From NCBI GenBank assembly GCA_947495035.1, contig CANLXI010000051.1, positions 1-32,099 of the forward strand: 32,099 nucleotides of DNA. The letters run 5' to 3'. This document shows, piece by piece, positions 17,537 through 25,502 of this stretch (its first letter is position 1; each line of letters opens with the position of its first letter). This DNA is from an uncultured Granulosicoccus sp. Its GTDB lineage: Bacteria; Pseudomonadota; Gammaproteobacteria; Granulosicoccales; Granulosicoccaceae. The notes under the pieces were generated by a model. That model searched no databases. It had not been told where the DNA came from and saw only the letters and a program-made list of their open reading frames with translations. The position numbers and the translations under genes were made by a program.

Positions 17537-17597
17537 CGGCGGTTGCAGAGGCTGAGCCAATGGCCGGCCTCTCTGAGGTACGTCGAGGTAACTGGAC

Positions 17598-19754
17598 ATG
17601 AAGCATGCCTTCACGGCGGACGAGGCCGCGTTTGCAACACTGGAGTCCACCAAGGACTACCTGACCGAGAACTGCACGCGCAATCAGGCCCTGGTCATCA
17701 AGCGGGCCATCGACCATTGCTGGGCGGTACGGGAGTTCAGAACCAATTATCCGCAGCCGATTCACGTGGCTGCCCAGCTCAAGCACATGCGAGCCGACAC
17801 ACCCATTCTGGTGGCGGCCTTGTTCGGCACGGATGTCTCCGCCGAGCATTATTCGATCGACTTCATCCGTGAGCATTACGGACAGGAGATTGCGCAGCTG
17901 ACCGACAGCGTACGCTGGCTGAACGAGCTGACCATCAACGACGTCTTCGGCTCGGGCGATCAGGCCGAGACATTGCGGCGCATGGTGCTGACCATGGTGG
18001 CCGACGTGCGGGTCGTTCTCGTCAAGCTTGCCTATCGCACGCAGCGCCTGTATCTGCTGGTCAAGTCCGGACAGCCGGACATGAGTTATCAGGTGGCTCA
18101 GGAAACACTGTCCATCTACACCCCGCTGGCCAATCGTCTGGGTCTGGGACAATTGAAGTGGGAGCTGGAAGATGTGGCGTTTCGCATTGTCGAGCCCGAA
18201 GCCTACAAGCGCATTGCCAAGGCTCTGGAGGAAAACCGCGCGGCCCGTGAAACCTACATCAAGGAGTTCGTGGCCGATCTGTCGCACCGTGTCGAGACGC
18301 ATGGCATCAAGGGGGCATCGGTGTTCGGCCGCCCCAAGCACATCTACAGCATCTGGAAGAAGATGCGCGACAAGCACATCGGTTTTTCCGATCTGTTCGA
18401 TGTGCGCGCAGTCCGGGTACTGGTTGACGATGTGCAGCAGTGCTACAGCGTACTGGGTGTGGCTCACAGCATCTGGCAGCCGATCAGTCGAGAGTTTGAC
18501 GACTACATCGCCAACCCGAAGGGCAATGGCTATCGTTCGCTGCATACTGCCGTCATCGGCCCACGTGGCAAACCGGTCGAGATACAGATACGGACGCGTG
18601 CCATGGATGATGACGCCGAGAACGGGGTCGCGGCGCACTGGGCCTACAAGGAAGGCGCGCCGGTCGATCTCAATCTGCAGAAAGGCATCAATGCACTGCG
18701 CCAGTTGCTCGATGACAGCGAAGACGAATTTCTGGTCGAGGGATTCTCGCAGCAGATGGATTCGCAGCGCGTCTATGTGTTCACACCCAAGGGGGAAGTC
18801 ATCGATCTGAGTCGTGGGGCGACCCCGCTGGATTTTGCGTATCACATTCACTCCGAGATCGGGCATCGCTGCCGCGGTGCCAAGGTCAATGGTCGGATCG
18901 TGCCACTGACCTATGCGCTGGAAAACGGCGATCAGGTGGAAGTCCTGACCACCCGGGAGGCAGCTCCCAGCCGTGACTGGCTGAACCGTTCGCTGGGCTA
19001 CATCAACAGCAGCCGTGCCCGCAGCAAGGTGCGCGCCTGGTTCAATCAGCAGGACCACGATCAGCAGCTGGCGGAAGGGCGTACCATTCTCGATCGAGAG
19101 CTGAAGCGTTACAAGGCCAGCTCACTGTCCATCGATACGCTGGTCAAGCGGCTCAAGTTCGACAAACCGAACGATCTGTTCGTGGCCATCGGTCGCAATG
19201 ATGTCACGGTGGCCCAGATTGTCGGGGCCATCGATCATCTGGCCGTGCCGGTGGTGCGCGCTCTGGAGCCGGTCAATCGTCAGGCCAAACCCCTTGATCC
19301 GGCCTCCGGTGCGATTCACGTGCGCGGTGTGGGTAACCTACTGACGCAGATTGCACCGTGCTGCCAGCCCGTGCCACCGGACAGCATCATCGGATTCATC
19401 ACCCGTGGCAAGGGTGTCACGATTCACCGCGCCGATTGCGCCAATATCCTCAACCTGCGCGAATCGGAACGTGAGCGCCTGATCGATGTGGACTGGGGCG
19501 ATGATGACAGCAGCCGGTATCATGTGGAAATCCACATCATGGCCTACGACCGCCACGGCTTGCTGCGCGATGTATCGACCGTCCTGTCGGCGCTGAACGT
19601 CGATGTCGTCTCGGTCAATACCCTCAGTGACCAGACTTCGCAGACCGCTGACATGAAAATCGGCGTGCACATTGCCAATACCTCGGAACTGGCCACCATC
19701 ATGGACAAGATTCGGCAGCTCCGGAACGTCCAGGACGTTGAGCGAGTCAGTTAG
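17598..19754 (+). CDS. relA: RelA: (p)ppGpp synthetase, monofunctional type
   Basis: RelA makes (p)ppGpp on ribosomes stalled by uncharged tRNA (stringent response). The 718 residues show a degenerate N-terminal hydrolase domain: the HD and ED signatures of SpoT are missing from LVAALFGTDVSAEH. The synthetase domain follows, with GRPKHIYSIWKKM (about 241) and EFDDYIANPKGNGYRSLH (about 299). The EFDD (EXDD) motif marks monofunctional RelA; bifunctional enzymes have RXKD. After these come the TGS domain (about 390-450), the Cys-rich RIS/zinc-finger (IAPCCQPVPPD, about 585) and a C-terminal ACT domain. It is full length, so a second SpoT-like gene is expected elsewhere. aroC follows after 18 bp. 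Confidence 0.95.
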   Translation: MKHAFTADEAAFATLESTKDYLTENCTRNQALVIKRAIDHCWAVREFRTNYPQPIHVAAQLKHMRADTPILVAALFGTDVSAEHYSIDFIREHYGQEIAQLTDSVRWLNELTINDVFGSGDQAETLRRMVLTMVADVRVVLVKLAYRTQRLYLLVKSGQPDMSYQVAQETLSIYTPLANRLGLGQLKWELEDVAFRIVEPEAYKRIAKALEENRAARETYIKEFVADLSHRVETHGIKGASVFGRPKHIYSIWKKMRDKHIGFSDLFDVRAVRVLVDDVQQCYSVLGVAHSIWQPISREFDDYIANPKGNGYRSLHTAVIGPRGKPVEIQIRTRAMDDDAENGVAAHWAYKEGAPVDLNLQKGINALRQLLDDSEDEFLVEGFSQQMDSQRVYVFTPKGEVIDLSRGATPLDFAYHIHSEIGHRCRGAKVNGRIVPLTYALENGDQVEVLTTREAAPSRDWLNRSLGYINSSRARSKVRAWFNQQDHDQQLAEGRTILDRELKRYKASSLSIDTLVKRLKFDKPNDLFVAIGRNDVTVAQIVGAIDHLAVPVVRALEPVNRQAKPLDPASGAIHVRGVGNLLTQIAPCCQPVPPDSIIGFITRGKGVTIHRADCANILNLRESERERLIDVDWGDDDSSRYHVEIHIMAYDRHGLLRDVSTVLSALNVDVVSVNTLSDQTSQTADMKIGVHIANTSELATIMDKIRQLRNVQDVERVS

Positions 19755-19772
19755 CGCGGTATACTCTCGCTC

Positions 19773-20885
19773 ATGGCAGGTAATACTTTTGGCAAGCTCT
19801 TCACCGTCTCAACCTTTGGTGAGAGTCATGGCCCCGCATTGGGTTGTATCGTGGACGGCTGCCCTCCGGGTTTGCCGCTCTCCAGCAGTGATCTGCAACG
19901 GGATCTGGACCGGCGCAAGCCGGGCACCAGCCGTTATACCACCCAGCGGCGTGAGGCCGATGAGGTGGAGATCCTGTCAGGGGTGTTCGAAGGCAAGACC
20001 ACCGGTACACCCATCGGTCTGCTGATCCGCAACACCGATCAGCGTTCACGCGATTACGACAAGATCAAGGAGCAGTTCCGGCCGGCACATGCCGACTACA
20101 CCTATCAACAGAAATACGGTTTTCGTGATTATCGCGGCGGCGGGCGCTCCTCGGCGCGAGAAACCGCCATGCGTGTGGCAGCCGGTTCGGTAGCCAAGAT
20201 TGTGCTGGCACAGCCGTCCATGGGTGGCGTGAAGATCCGCGGCTATCTGTCGCAGCTGGGTCCCATCGAGCTGGATCGTTCCGGCTTCGACTGGGAAGAA
20301 GTGGGTAACAACCCGTTCTTCTGGCCCAATGCGGCGCAGGTGCCCGAGCTGGAAGCCTATATGCAGAAGCTGAGCAAGGAAGGCGACTCCATCGGTGCCA
20401 AGGTCAATGTGCAGGCTGACAATGTGCCGGTAGGCTGGGGAGAGCCGGTGTTCGATCGACTGGATGCCGATATTGCCCATGGCCTGATGAGTATCAATGC
20501 CGTGAAGGGCGTGGAAATCGGCGCAGGTTTTGCCGCCGTTGCGCAGCGTGGCACCGAACATCGAGATGAAATCACCAGTCAGGGCTTTCTGTCGAATGAA
20601 GCCGGTGGTGTACTGGGTGGCATTTCCTCGGGTCAGAGCATTACCGCGGCGCTGGCTCTGAAGCCGACTTCCAGCCTGCGTCTGCCCGGTCGCAGTGTGG
20701 ACATTCACGGCAATGATATCGAAGTGATCACTACGGGCAGACACGATCCCTGTGTCGGCATCCGCGCCACCCCCATCGCCGAGGCCATGCTGGCGCTGGT
20801 ACTGGCCGACCATGCCTTGCGTCACCGAGCGCAGAATGCCGATGTCAAACGCGGCACACCCGTCATACCCGCTGCCCGCAGCTGA
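19773..20885 (+). CDS. aroC: Chorismate synthase
   Basis: It converts 5-enolpyruvylshikimate-3-phosphate to chorismate, the last common step of aromatic amino-acid synthesis, and needs reduced FMN. The 370-residue protein is the normal length. Signature patterns are visible: GESHGPALGCIVDGCPPG near the start, RGGGRSSARETAMRVAAG in the middle and GRHDPCVGIRATPIAEAM near the C-terminus. It lies close behind relA on the same strand (18 bp), so it is probably co-transcribed. The DUF3127 gene follows 47 bp later. Confidence 0.97.
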   Translation: MAGNTFGKLFTVSTFGESHGPALGCIVDGCPPGLPLSSSDLQRDLDRRKPGTSRYTTQRREADEVEILSGVFEGKTTGTPIGLLIRNTDQRSRDYDKIKEQFRPAHADYTYQQKYGFRDYRGGGRSSARETAMRVAAGSVAKIVLAQPSMGGVKIRGYLSQLGPIELDRSGFDWEEVGNNPFFWPNAAQVPELEAYMQKLSKEGDSIGAKVNVQADNVPVGWGEPVFDRLDADIAHGLMSINAVKGVEIGAGFAAVAQRGTEHRDEITSQGFLSNEAGGVLGGISSGQSITAALALKPTSSLRLPGRSVDIHGNDIEVITTGRHDPCVGIRATPIAEAMLALVLADHALRHRAQNADVKRGTPVIPAARS

Positions 20886-20932
20886 CGCTGCCGGCAGGAA
20901 CCTTCATACACGAATCAAGCGAGCAGTAATCC

Positions 20933-21319
20933 ATGGGCTACAAAGCCGAAGGCAAGTTGGAAAAGATTTTCGATACCGAGCAGAAGAGTGCCTCATTTCA
21001 GGCGCGCGAGTTCGTCATCGAGGTAGAAGATGGTCAGTATCCGCAAATGGTGAAATTCCAGCTGGTGCAGGATAAATGCGCCCTGGTCGACGACTATTCC
21101 GAAGGCGACCGTATCGAAGTGGAATTCGATCTGCGTGGTCGAGAGTGGAACGGCAAGTACTTCACCAATCTGCAGGCCTGGCGTATCAACCGTGCCGGCG
21201 AAGGTGGCGGGCAGGGCGGGAATGGAGGCAGTGCCAGCGAACAGAAAAAGCCCAGCACCAGAAGTGAAACTACTACTACTGCTGATGGTGGTGGGTTCGA
21301 CGACGATATTCCGTTCTAG
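20933..21319 (+). CDS. DUF3127 protein with SSB-like acidic C-terminal tip
   Basis: A 128-residue protein. The N-terminal 85 residues have the DUF3127 pattern (GYKAEGKLEKIFDTEQKS, then FQLVQDKCALVDDY and LRGREWNGKYFTNLQAW), which looks like an OB-fold beta-barrel. It is followed by a low-complexity Gly/Ser/Thr linker and ends in FDDDIPF. Bacterial SSB proteins end in a similar DDDIPF tip, which recruits repair and replication partners. Binding to single-stranded DNA is therefore suspected but not shown. It is in the same direction as aroC, 47 bp away, and a 9-bp tandem array begins 33 bp past its stop. Confidence 0.85.
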   Translation: MGYKAEGKLEKIFDTEQKSASFQAREFVIEVEDGQYPQMVKFQLVQDKCALVDDYSEGDRIEVEFDLRGREWNGKYFTNLQAWRINRAGEGGGQGGNGGSASEQKKPSTRSETTTTADGGGFDDDIPF

Positions 21320-21351
21320 AACCCGAGAAAATCCTGATCCTCTCAGGCTGA

Positions 21352-21432
21352 GTCTCGAAGGTCTCGAAGGTCTCGAAGGTCTCGAAGGTCTCGAAGGTCT
21401 CGAAGGTCTCGAAGGTCTCGAAGGTCTCGAAG
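21352..21432. repeat. 9-bp tandem array (GTCTCGAAG x 9)
   Basis: Nine perfect head-to-tail copies of GTCTCGAAG, 81 bp in total, lie in the 150-bp gap between the convergent DUF3127 and GntR genes. The array is on the 3' side of both genes and is not translated in either. It is the same length (nine 9-mers) as the in-gene array at 10243-10323, though the unit is different. Confidence 0.97.
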
Positions 21433-21469
21433 GTGCCGTGACCGCGTCTCGTGTGTTCGGGCTGCCTTC

Positions 21470-22177
21470 TTATCCGGTGGATTCGATCCCACGCAGGTTG
21501 CGGCGTCGCAGGGACGCCGCGACTTCCCGTTTGGTCGTCTCGATATGGGCGCGCAGGGCATCGACGGCAGCATTCACTGCTCCCTCCCGGCACGATTGCA
21601 GAATCTGCCTGTGTTCTTTCATCGGTCTCTCGAGGCCGGTTGCCTCGGTCACCCGCAATCGCACCAGGGGGCCGACCCGCTGTTCGAAGTCATTGATCAG
21701 TGACAGCAATTGCCGATTGCCACAAGGTTCCAGAATGCAACCATGGAACCGTCTGTTGAGTTCGCTCCACAGCGCCTTGTCAGGCGAAGCCTGATACTCA
21801 TCCAGCACCTCCTGCGCCAGTTGAAAATCGGAATCCGCCATGTTGGGTATGGCCAGTTCCAGGGCCCGGCATTCCAGCGCAATACGGATATCGAGCATCT
21901 CCAGCAGATCGTCATCGCTGACCGAGCGCACGATCGCCCCACGTCGTGGCAGAAACTCCACCAGGTTCTCCATCTCCAGGCGACGCAGGGCTTCGCGTAC
22001 CGGTACCTTGCTGACACCGTGCTGCCTGGCGATATCGTCCTGGCGCAACGCCTGCCCACCGTCGAGCTTGCCTGCCAGGATATCCCGGCGCAAGGCCTGA
22101 TACACATTGAAGAACGCAGCTGAGGGGTCGTTGCTGGAGTGTCCGGGCATGGCAGAAAAAGCTCGTGAAAGTCTCAT
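21470..22177 (-). CDS. GntR/FadR-type (FCD) transcriptional regulator
   Basis: A 235-residue regulator. The N-terminal winged helix-turn-helix includes GGQALRQDDIARQHGVSKVPVREALRRLE, followed by a wing ending RRGAIVRSV. The C-terminal FCD effector domain keeps the Asp/His metal-binding pattern (LDIRIALE, RRFH, KEHRQIL, RAHIETT). It is divergent from the oxidase gene at 22314 and probably controls it; a 14-bp palindrome lies between. The start could be Met at 22150 (227 residues) instead, because a TATAAT stands directly before the ATG at 22177, which would leave no leader. The inducer is unknown, perhaps an amino acid or organic acid substrate of the neighbouring oxidase. Confidence 0.92.
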   Translation of the reverse strand: MRLSRAFSAMPGHSSNDPSAAFFNVYQALRRDILAGKLDGGQALRQDDIARQHGVSKVPVREALRRLEMENLVEFLPRRGAIVRSVSDDDLLEMLDIRIALECRALELAIPNMADSDFQLAQEVLDEYQASPDKALWSELNRRFHGCILEPCGNRQLLSLINDFEQRVGPLVRLRVTEATGLERPMKEHRQILQSCREGAVNAAVDALRAHIETTKREVAASLRRRNLRGIESTG

Positions 22178-22215
22178 GATTATACACTTCTGTAATCTAG
22201 GATTCTTTATTGAAA

Positions 22216-22229
22216 AATCGTATACGATT
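22216..22229. promoter_or_regulatory. Palindromic GntR-type operator
   Basis: AATCGTATACGATT is a perfect 14-bp palindrome. It sits 39 bp upstream of the GntR gene (start at 22177) and 85 bp upstream of the oxidase start. GTATAC-centred palindromes are known operators for several FCD-type GntR regulators. The site is placed where a repressor could govern both divergent genes. Confidence 0.65.
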
Positions 22230-22313
22230 GTGAGAAGATGCGATCAACCCTTGAGAAACGACACAAGGGGCTGATCCGGTTCAGGCGAACCGATATTCCC
22301 GTACAGAGCAGCG

Positions 22314-23684
22314 ATGAAGAAGACGCATTTCAAGGTAGCCGTTGTCGGCTGTGGTTCCATTGGTCTGGCCAGTGCCTACTATCTGGCGCGTAACCATGGT
22401 ATCCATGATATTGCCCTGATCGACAGTGGTCAGCCGATGGCCTTCACCTCGGCACAGTCCGGTGAGAACTATCGCAACTGGTGGCCGCACCCCTCCATGG
22501 TGGCGTTTACCAACCGTTCCATCGACCTGCTGGAAGATATCGCCCGGCAGACGGACAATCGCATCAACATGAACCGGCGCGGGTACGTGCTGGCAAGTCG
22601 CAATGACGATATCAGCGAGCTGATCGGGCAGTTGCATGAAGGTCTCGGCGACGATGCCTCGAGACTGCTGCGCTACCATGAAGATGCTCAGGCAAGCCAG
22701 TATGAGAGACCTCTGCATGCCGACTGGCAAGGCGTGCGAACCGGGGTGGACATCCTGCGCAACCAGGATCTGATCCGCTCGGTTTTCCCTTCCTATGCCG
22801 AGGATATCCAGAGCATCATTCATATCCGGAGAGGCGGTGATATCAGTGGTCAGCAATTGGGCATGGTGATGCTCGAATACCTGAAGTCGGTGGGTGCCCG
22901 GCGAGTCAGTGGCGAGGTGAAGGCAATCAGAGCCGACGCTCACTTCGCGCTGGAAGTGAACGATGAAGCGTCAGGAACCTTGCAGATCACGGCCGACAAA
23001 CTGGTCAATGCAGCGGGCCCCTTCGCTGCGGAGATTGCCGACATGCTGGGTCAGTCGCTGCCTGTGTTCAACACGTTTCAGCAGAAGATTGCCTTTGAAG
23101 ATCGAGCGCAGGCCATCCCGCGCGACATGCCGTTTTCCATCGATCTGGACGAGCAGCAGATCGACTGGCTACCCGATGAACGGGAATTGCTGCTGGAAGA
23201 GCCTGACTTTGCCTGGTTGGCGGAGACCATGCCCGGTGCCATTCACTGCCGGCCTGACGGTGGTGATAACGGCAGCTGGATCAAGCTGGGCTGGGCCTAT
23301 AACGACAAATCTGACACGCCATCCCGGGATCTGCCACTGGACGAGAATTTTCCCGAAGTCGTGCTGCATGGTGCTGCCCGACTGAATCCTTCCTTGAAGG
23401 CCTACTACGGGCAATTGCCACGCAACATGCATCACTACGGCGGTTGGTACACCATGACCGATGAAAACTGGCCTCTGATCGGCCCGATGGCTACCGAAGG
23501 TGCGTTCATGAACTGCGCCATGTCAGGTTTCGGCACCATGTCCGCCTGTGCTGCCGGCGAGCTGTGCGCCGCCTGGGTTGCCGATGCGGAGCGACCGGCC
23601 TATGCGCGCGACTTTTCGCTGGCTCGGCGGGACGATGCCGCGTTGATGCAGCAGCTTCACGCCGGCAGCAAGGGGATTCTGTAG
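22314..23684 (+). CDS. FAD-dependent oxidase, DAO family (glycine/sarcosine-oxidase-like)
   Basis: A 456-residue flavoprotein. The N-terminal Rossmann motif VAVVGCGSIGLASAYYLA binds FAD, and a D-amino-acid oxidase-type core follows, with VNAAGPFA in the middle and the C-terminal GWYTMTDENWPLIGPM and GFGTMSACAAGELCA. Enzymes of this family oxidise amine bonds of amino acids, sarcosine or similar small substrates with FAD; the exact substrate is not readable. The gene is divergent from the GntR regulator, which argues for substrate-induced catabolism. No transporter or other catabolic enzyme is attached to it here. Confidence 0.88.
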   Translation: MKKTHFKVAVVGCGSIGLASAYYLARNHGIHDIALIDSGQPMAFTSAQSGENYRNWWPHPSMVAFTNRSIDLLEDIARQTDNRINMNRRGYVLASRNDDISELIGQLHEGLGDDASRLLRYHEDAQASQYERPLHADWQGVRTGVDILRNQDLIRSVFPSYAEDIQSIIHIRRGGDISGQQLGMVMLEYLKSVGARRVSGEVKAIRADAHFALEVNDEASGTLQITADKLVNAAGPFAAEIADMLGQSLPVFNTFQQKIAFEDRAQAIPRDMPFSIDLDEQQIDWLPDERELLLEEPDFAWLAETMPGAIHCRPDGGDNGSWIKLGWAYNDKSDTPSRDLPLDENFPEVVLHGAARLNPSLKAYYGQLPRNMHHYGGWYTMTDENWPLIGPMATEGAFMNCAMSGFGTMSACAAGELCAAWVADAERPAYARDFSLARRDDAALMQQLHAGSKGIL

Positions 23685-23728
23685 GCGATTTCCCGGGGCG
23701 GGGTCAGCGCCGGGCAGCTTCGCAGTTC

Positions 23729-24154
23729 TCAATAGAAATAGTCATCGATCAGATAGGATAATGCAAACCCGGTGACGGCCAGGCCTGCCACGGCGATGAT
23801 GAAGCGATTTGCCGGAAGGCCTCTGGCGCGCTGACGCAACAGCAGACCCGCAGCAATCACGCAGTACAACAGGCCCGCTGCCAACAAGCCCATGGACGCA
23901 CCGAAGGTAAAGGCATTGCGGGGAGTAACCGATTCTGCGCTGGTATCGCTGCCTGCCTCCGAGGCAGTGCTCGATGCTGTGCCCCCCGTCGTATCCATTG
24001 CAGTCGTGTCACCGCTTGCGGCATCCTGAACGACGGGTGTATGCGGGATGATGCCATCGGGATTGAGGTTCTCTGCCCAGCGCCCCAGAGAGAATGCGAT
24101 GGCTGCCATGAGGGCAGCCAATATGAGCAGGGCAACAGTCTGACGGTGGGTCAT
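23729..24154 (-). CDS. Small membrane protein, unknown
   Basis: A 141-residue protein with three predicted hydrophobic spans: about residues 7-24, 85-105 and 117-137. A Ser/Thr/Ala/Asp-rich periplasmic-looking loop lies between the first two. I recognise no family. The gene stops 44 bp past the 3' end of the convergent oxidase. It has a normal codon pattern and a plausible coding frame, but no motif names its job. Confidence 0.6.
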   Translation of the reverse strand: MTHRQTVALLILAALMAAIAFSLGRWAENLNPDGIIPHTPVVQDAASGDTTAMDTTGGTASSTASEAGSDTSAESVTPRNAFTFGASMGLLAAGLLYCVIAAGLLLRQRARGLPANRFIIAVAGLAVTGFALSYLIDDYFY

Positions 24155-24332
24155 TCGAATCGATTATCGCGTGAGCGGGTGGTGGCGGAGTGGTTGCTTG
24201 CATCGGGCCGGCATGCCTGTCATACGGCACCGTTTCCTGTCCCGTCTGCAGTCGCATTACTAGCGCTGACACTACCATAACAGTCCGTTTTCGGTACATC
24301 CGCGGCTCCGACAGGCGGTACGAGGATCCGTG
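24155..24332. other. Intergenic spacer without recognised feature
   Basis: This spacer lies between the small membrane protein (start 24154, minus strand) and the stop of the lipoprotein gene (24333). I see no clear hairpin with a T-run, no repeat and no additional gene. Confidence 0.4.
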
Positions 24333-25430
24333 TTACTGAGGAGGCCCGCCTGGACCGCCGGGGCCGCCGCCGGGAATGTCATCGTCGGAGATCGCCGTCT
24401 TGCCATGGTGGCAGCCGATGAACATGTTCTCTCCGGCGCTGGCAGCATGGTAGTGATAACCACGAATCTCGTCGGTGGCACCACGGCATTCATCCAGCAC
24501 TTCGGTCTCTGCGCCGTCGATATCCAGCTGGCCGTGGATGCCATATCCGTCCAGGGCATAACCGAGCAAGGCTGCATGCCCGTCTGCTTCAAATCCGCCG
24601 CTGGAGGCTTCAGTACAGCCGGTAGCGGCATGATAGTGGTAGCCATCCACCGGGTTGACATGTCCACCGCAGTCATCGAATGCCGCAATGGTGTAATTGC
24701 TCAATATGTCGGAGACCGGTGCAGGAGCGGCCAGTTCGACGCCATTCAGACTGATTCCCACCGCCGTTCCCGTTTGACCGATGCTGTCGGCAGGCACGGG
24801 TGTCACGGGGATGAGAAAGGTCTGCGATACGCCACCGTCCACGTAACTCAGTGAGCATTCAACACAGTGATTCTGGTAGGCCGGATCGACGTCTGGGCGT
24901 GCCGCAGCCTCGCAGGCTTCCTGGGTGTCGGTGATGTTGACCAGACCGGTTTCGCTGTCGTAAAGCAACCAGTCGCTTCCCGGATACGCACTGCCGTACA
25001 GGTTGGGAAGATCGAGAATGAAGTTGCCGTCGGCTTCGTGAACGATGCCGGTGCCATCCTGCCAGATGCCTGCTTCCTCGGCTGTGCTGTTGATGCTGGG
25101 AGGACAGAATGGGCCGACAGCTGCGTCAGCGGGAACACCAGCGATCTCGATCTGGTAACAGCTGGAAGTCGTGCCGTCATTCAGGGTGCAGTCAACGACA
25201 ACAGGCTCGGAAGCCAGGGCGCCGGCGACGAAATTCTCCGGGTCAAGACTGCTGATTGCAGTGTCGGTATCAGTATCAGTATCAGTATCGGTCTCTGGCG
25301 TCTGTTCCGCTGTGTTGCTGTCGTCATCGGACGAACAGGCAGCCGCCAGAAGGCTGGCGATACTCAGTGCCGTGACAGCGAGCAATCTACGGGGGCGGCA
25401 GACGGCCCCGGGTATCGGAGTGGGTGTCAT
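24333..25430 (-). CDS. YHYH-domain lipoprotein
   Basis: A 365-residue lipoprotein. After a basic, hydrophobic signal the lipobox LAAAC places the lipidated Cys at residue 32, followed by SSDDD and a linker containing five Thr-Asp pairs. The body carries two YHYH motifs (DGYHYHA and RGYHYHA) in its C-terminal half, a family pattern of unknown biochemical function in many marine bacteria. There are also several paired cysteines (HCVEC, DDCGGH, GCHHG). The tail is Gly/Pro-rich. The His/Cys content would suit metal binding, which is inference. The Thr-Asp stretch comes from an in-frame 6-bp repeat near 25264-25292. Confidence 0.88.
   Translation of the reverse strand: MTPTPIPGAVCRPRRLLAVTALSIASLLAAACSSDDDSNTAEQTPETDTDTDTDTDTAISSLDPENFVAGALASEPVVVDCTLNDGTTSSCYQIEIAGVPADAAVGPFCPPSINSTAEEAGIWQDGTGIVHEADGNFILDLPNLYGSAYPGSDWLLYDSETGLVNITDTQEACEAAARPDVDPAYQNHCVECSLSYVDGGVSQTFLIPVTPVPADSIGQTGTAVGISLNGVELAAPAPVSDILSNYTIAAFDDCGGHVNPVDGYHYHAATGCTEASSGGFEADGHAALLGYALDGYGIHGQLDIDGAETEVLDECRGATDEIRGYHYHAASAGENMFIGCHHGKTAISDDDIPGGGPGGPGGPPQ
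25264..25292 (-). repeat. 6-bp repeat coding for a Thr-Asp linker
   Basis: Hexamers of CAGTAT/CGGTAT type occur about five times in a row in the lipoprotein gene. On the coding strand they give alternating Thr-Asp. The unit is a multiple of three, so changes in copy number lengthen the linker without shifting the frame. Confidence 0.8.
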
Positions 25431-25502
25431 GGGAGTGCGTTGCGTGTGGGTGGGCTACGCAGCATGACGATCAAATGTGCAAACAGATCGTAGACGCTCG
25501 CC

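Noticed and set aside
17481..19058. Minus-strand frame of 525 codons opposite relA
   Set aside because: It overlaps conserved RelA domains on the other strand and has no motif, so it is not a gene.
21135..21794. Plus-strand frame with a Leu-Glu-Gly repeat
   Set aside because: It runs from DUF3127 through the 9-bp array into the antisense of the GntR gene; no start signal or domain supports it.
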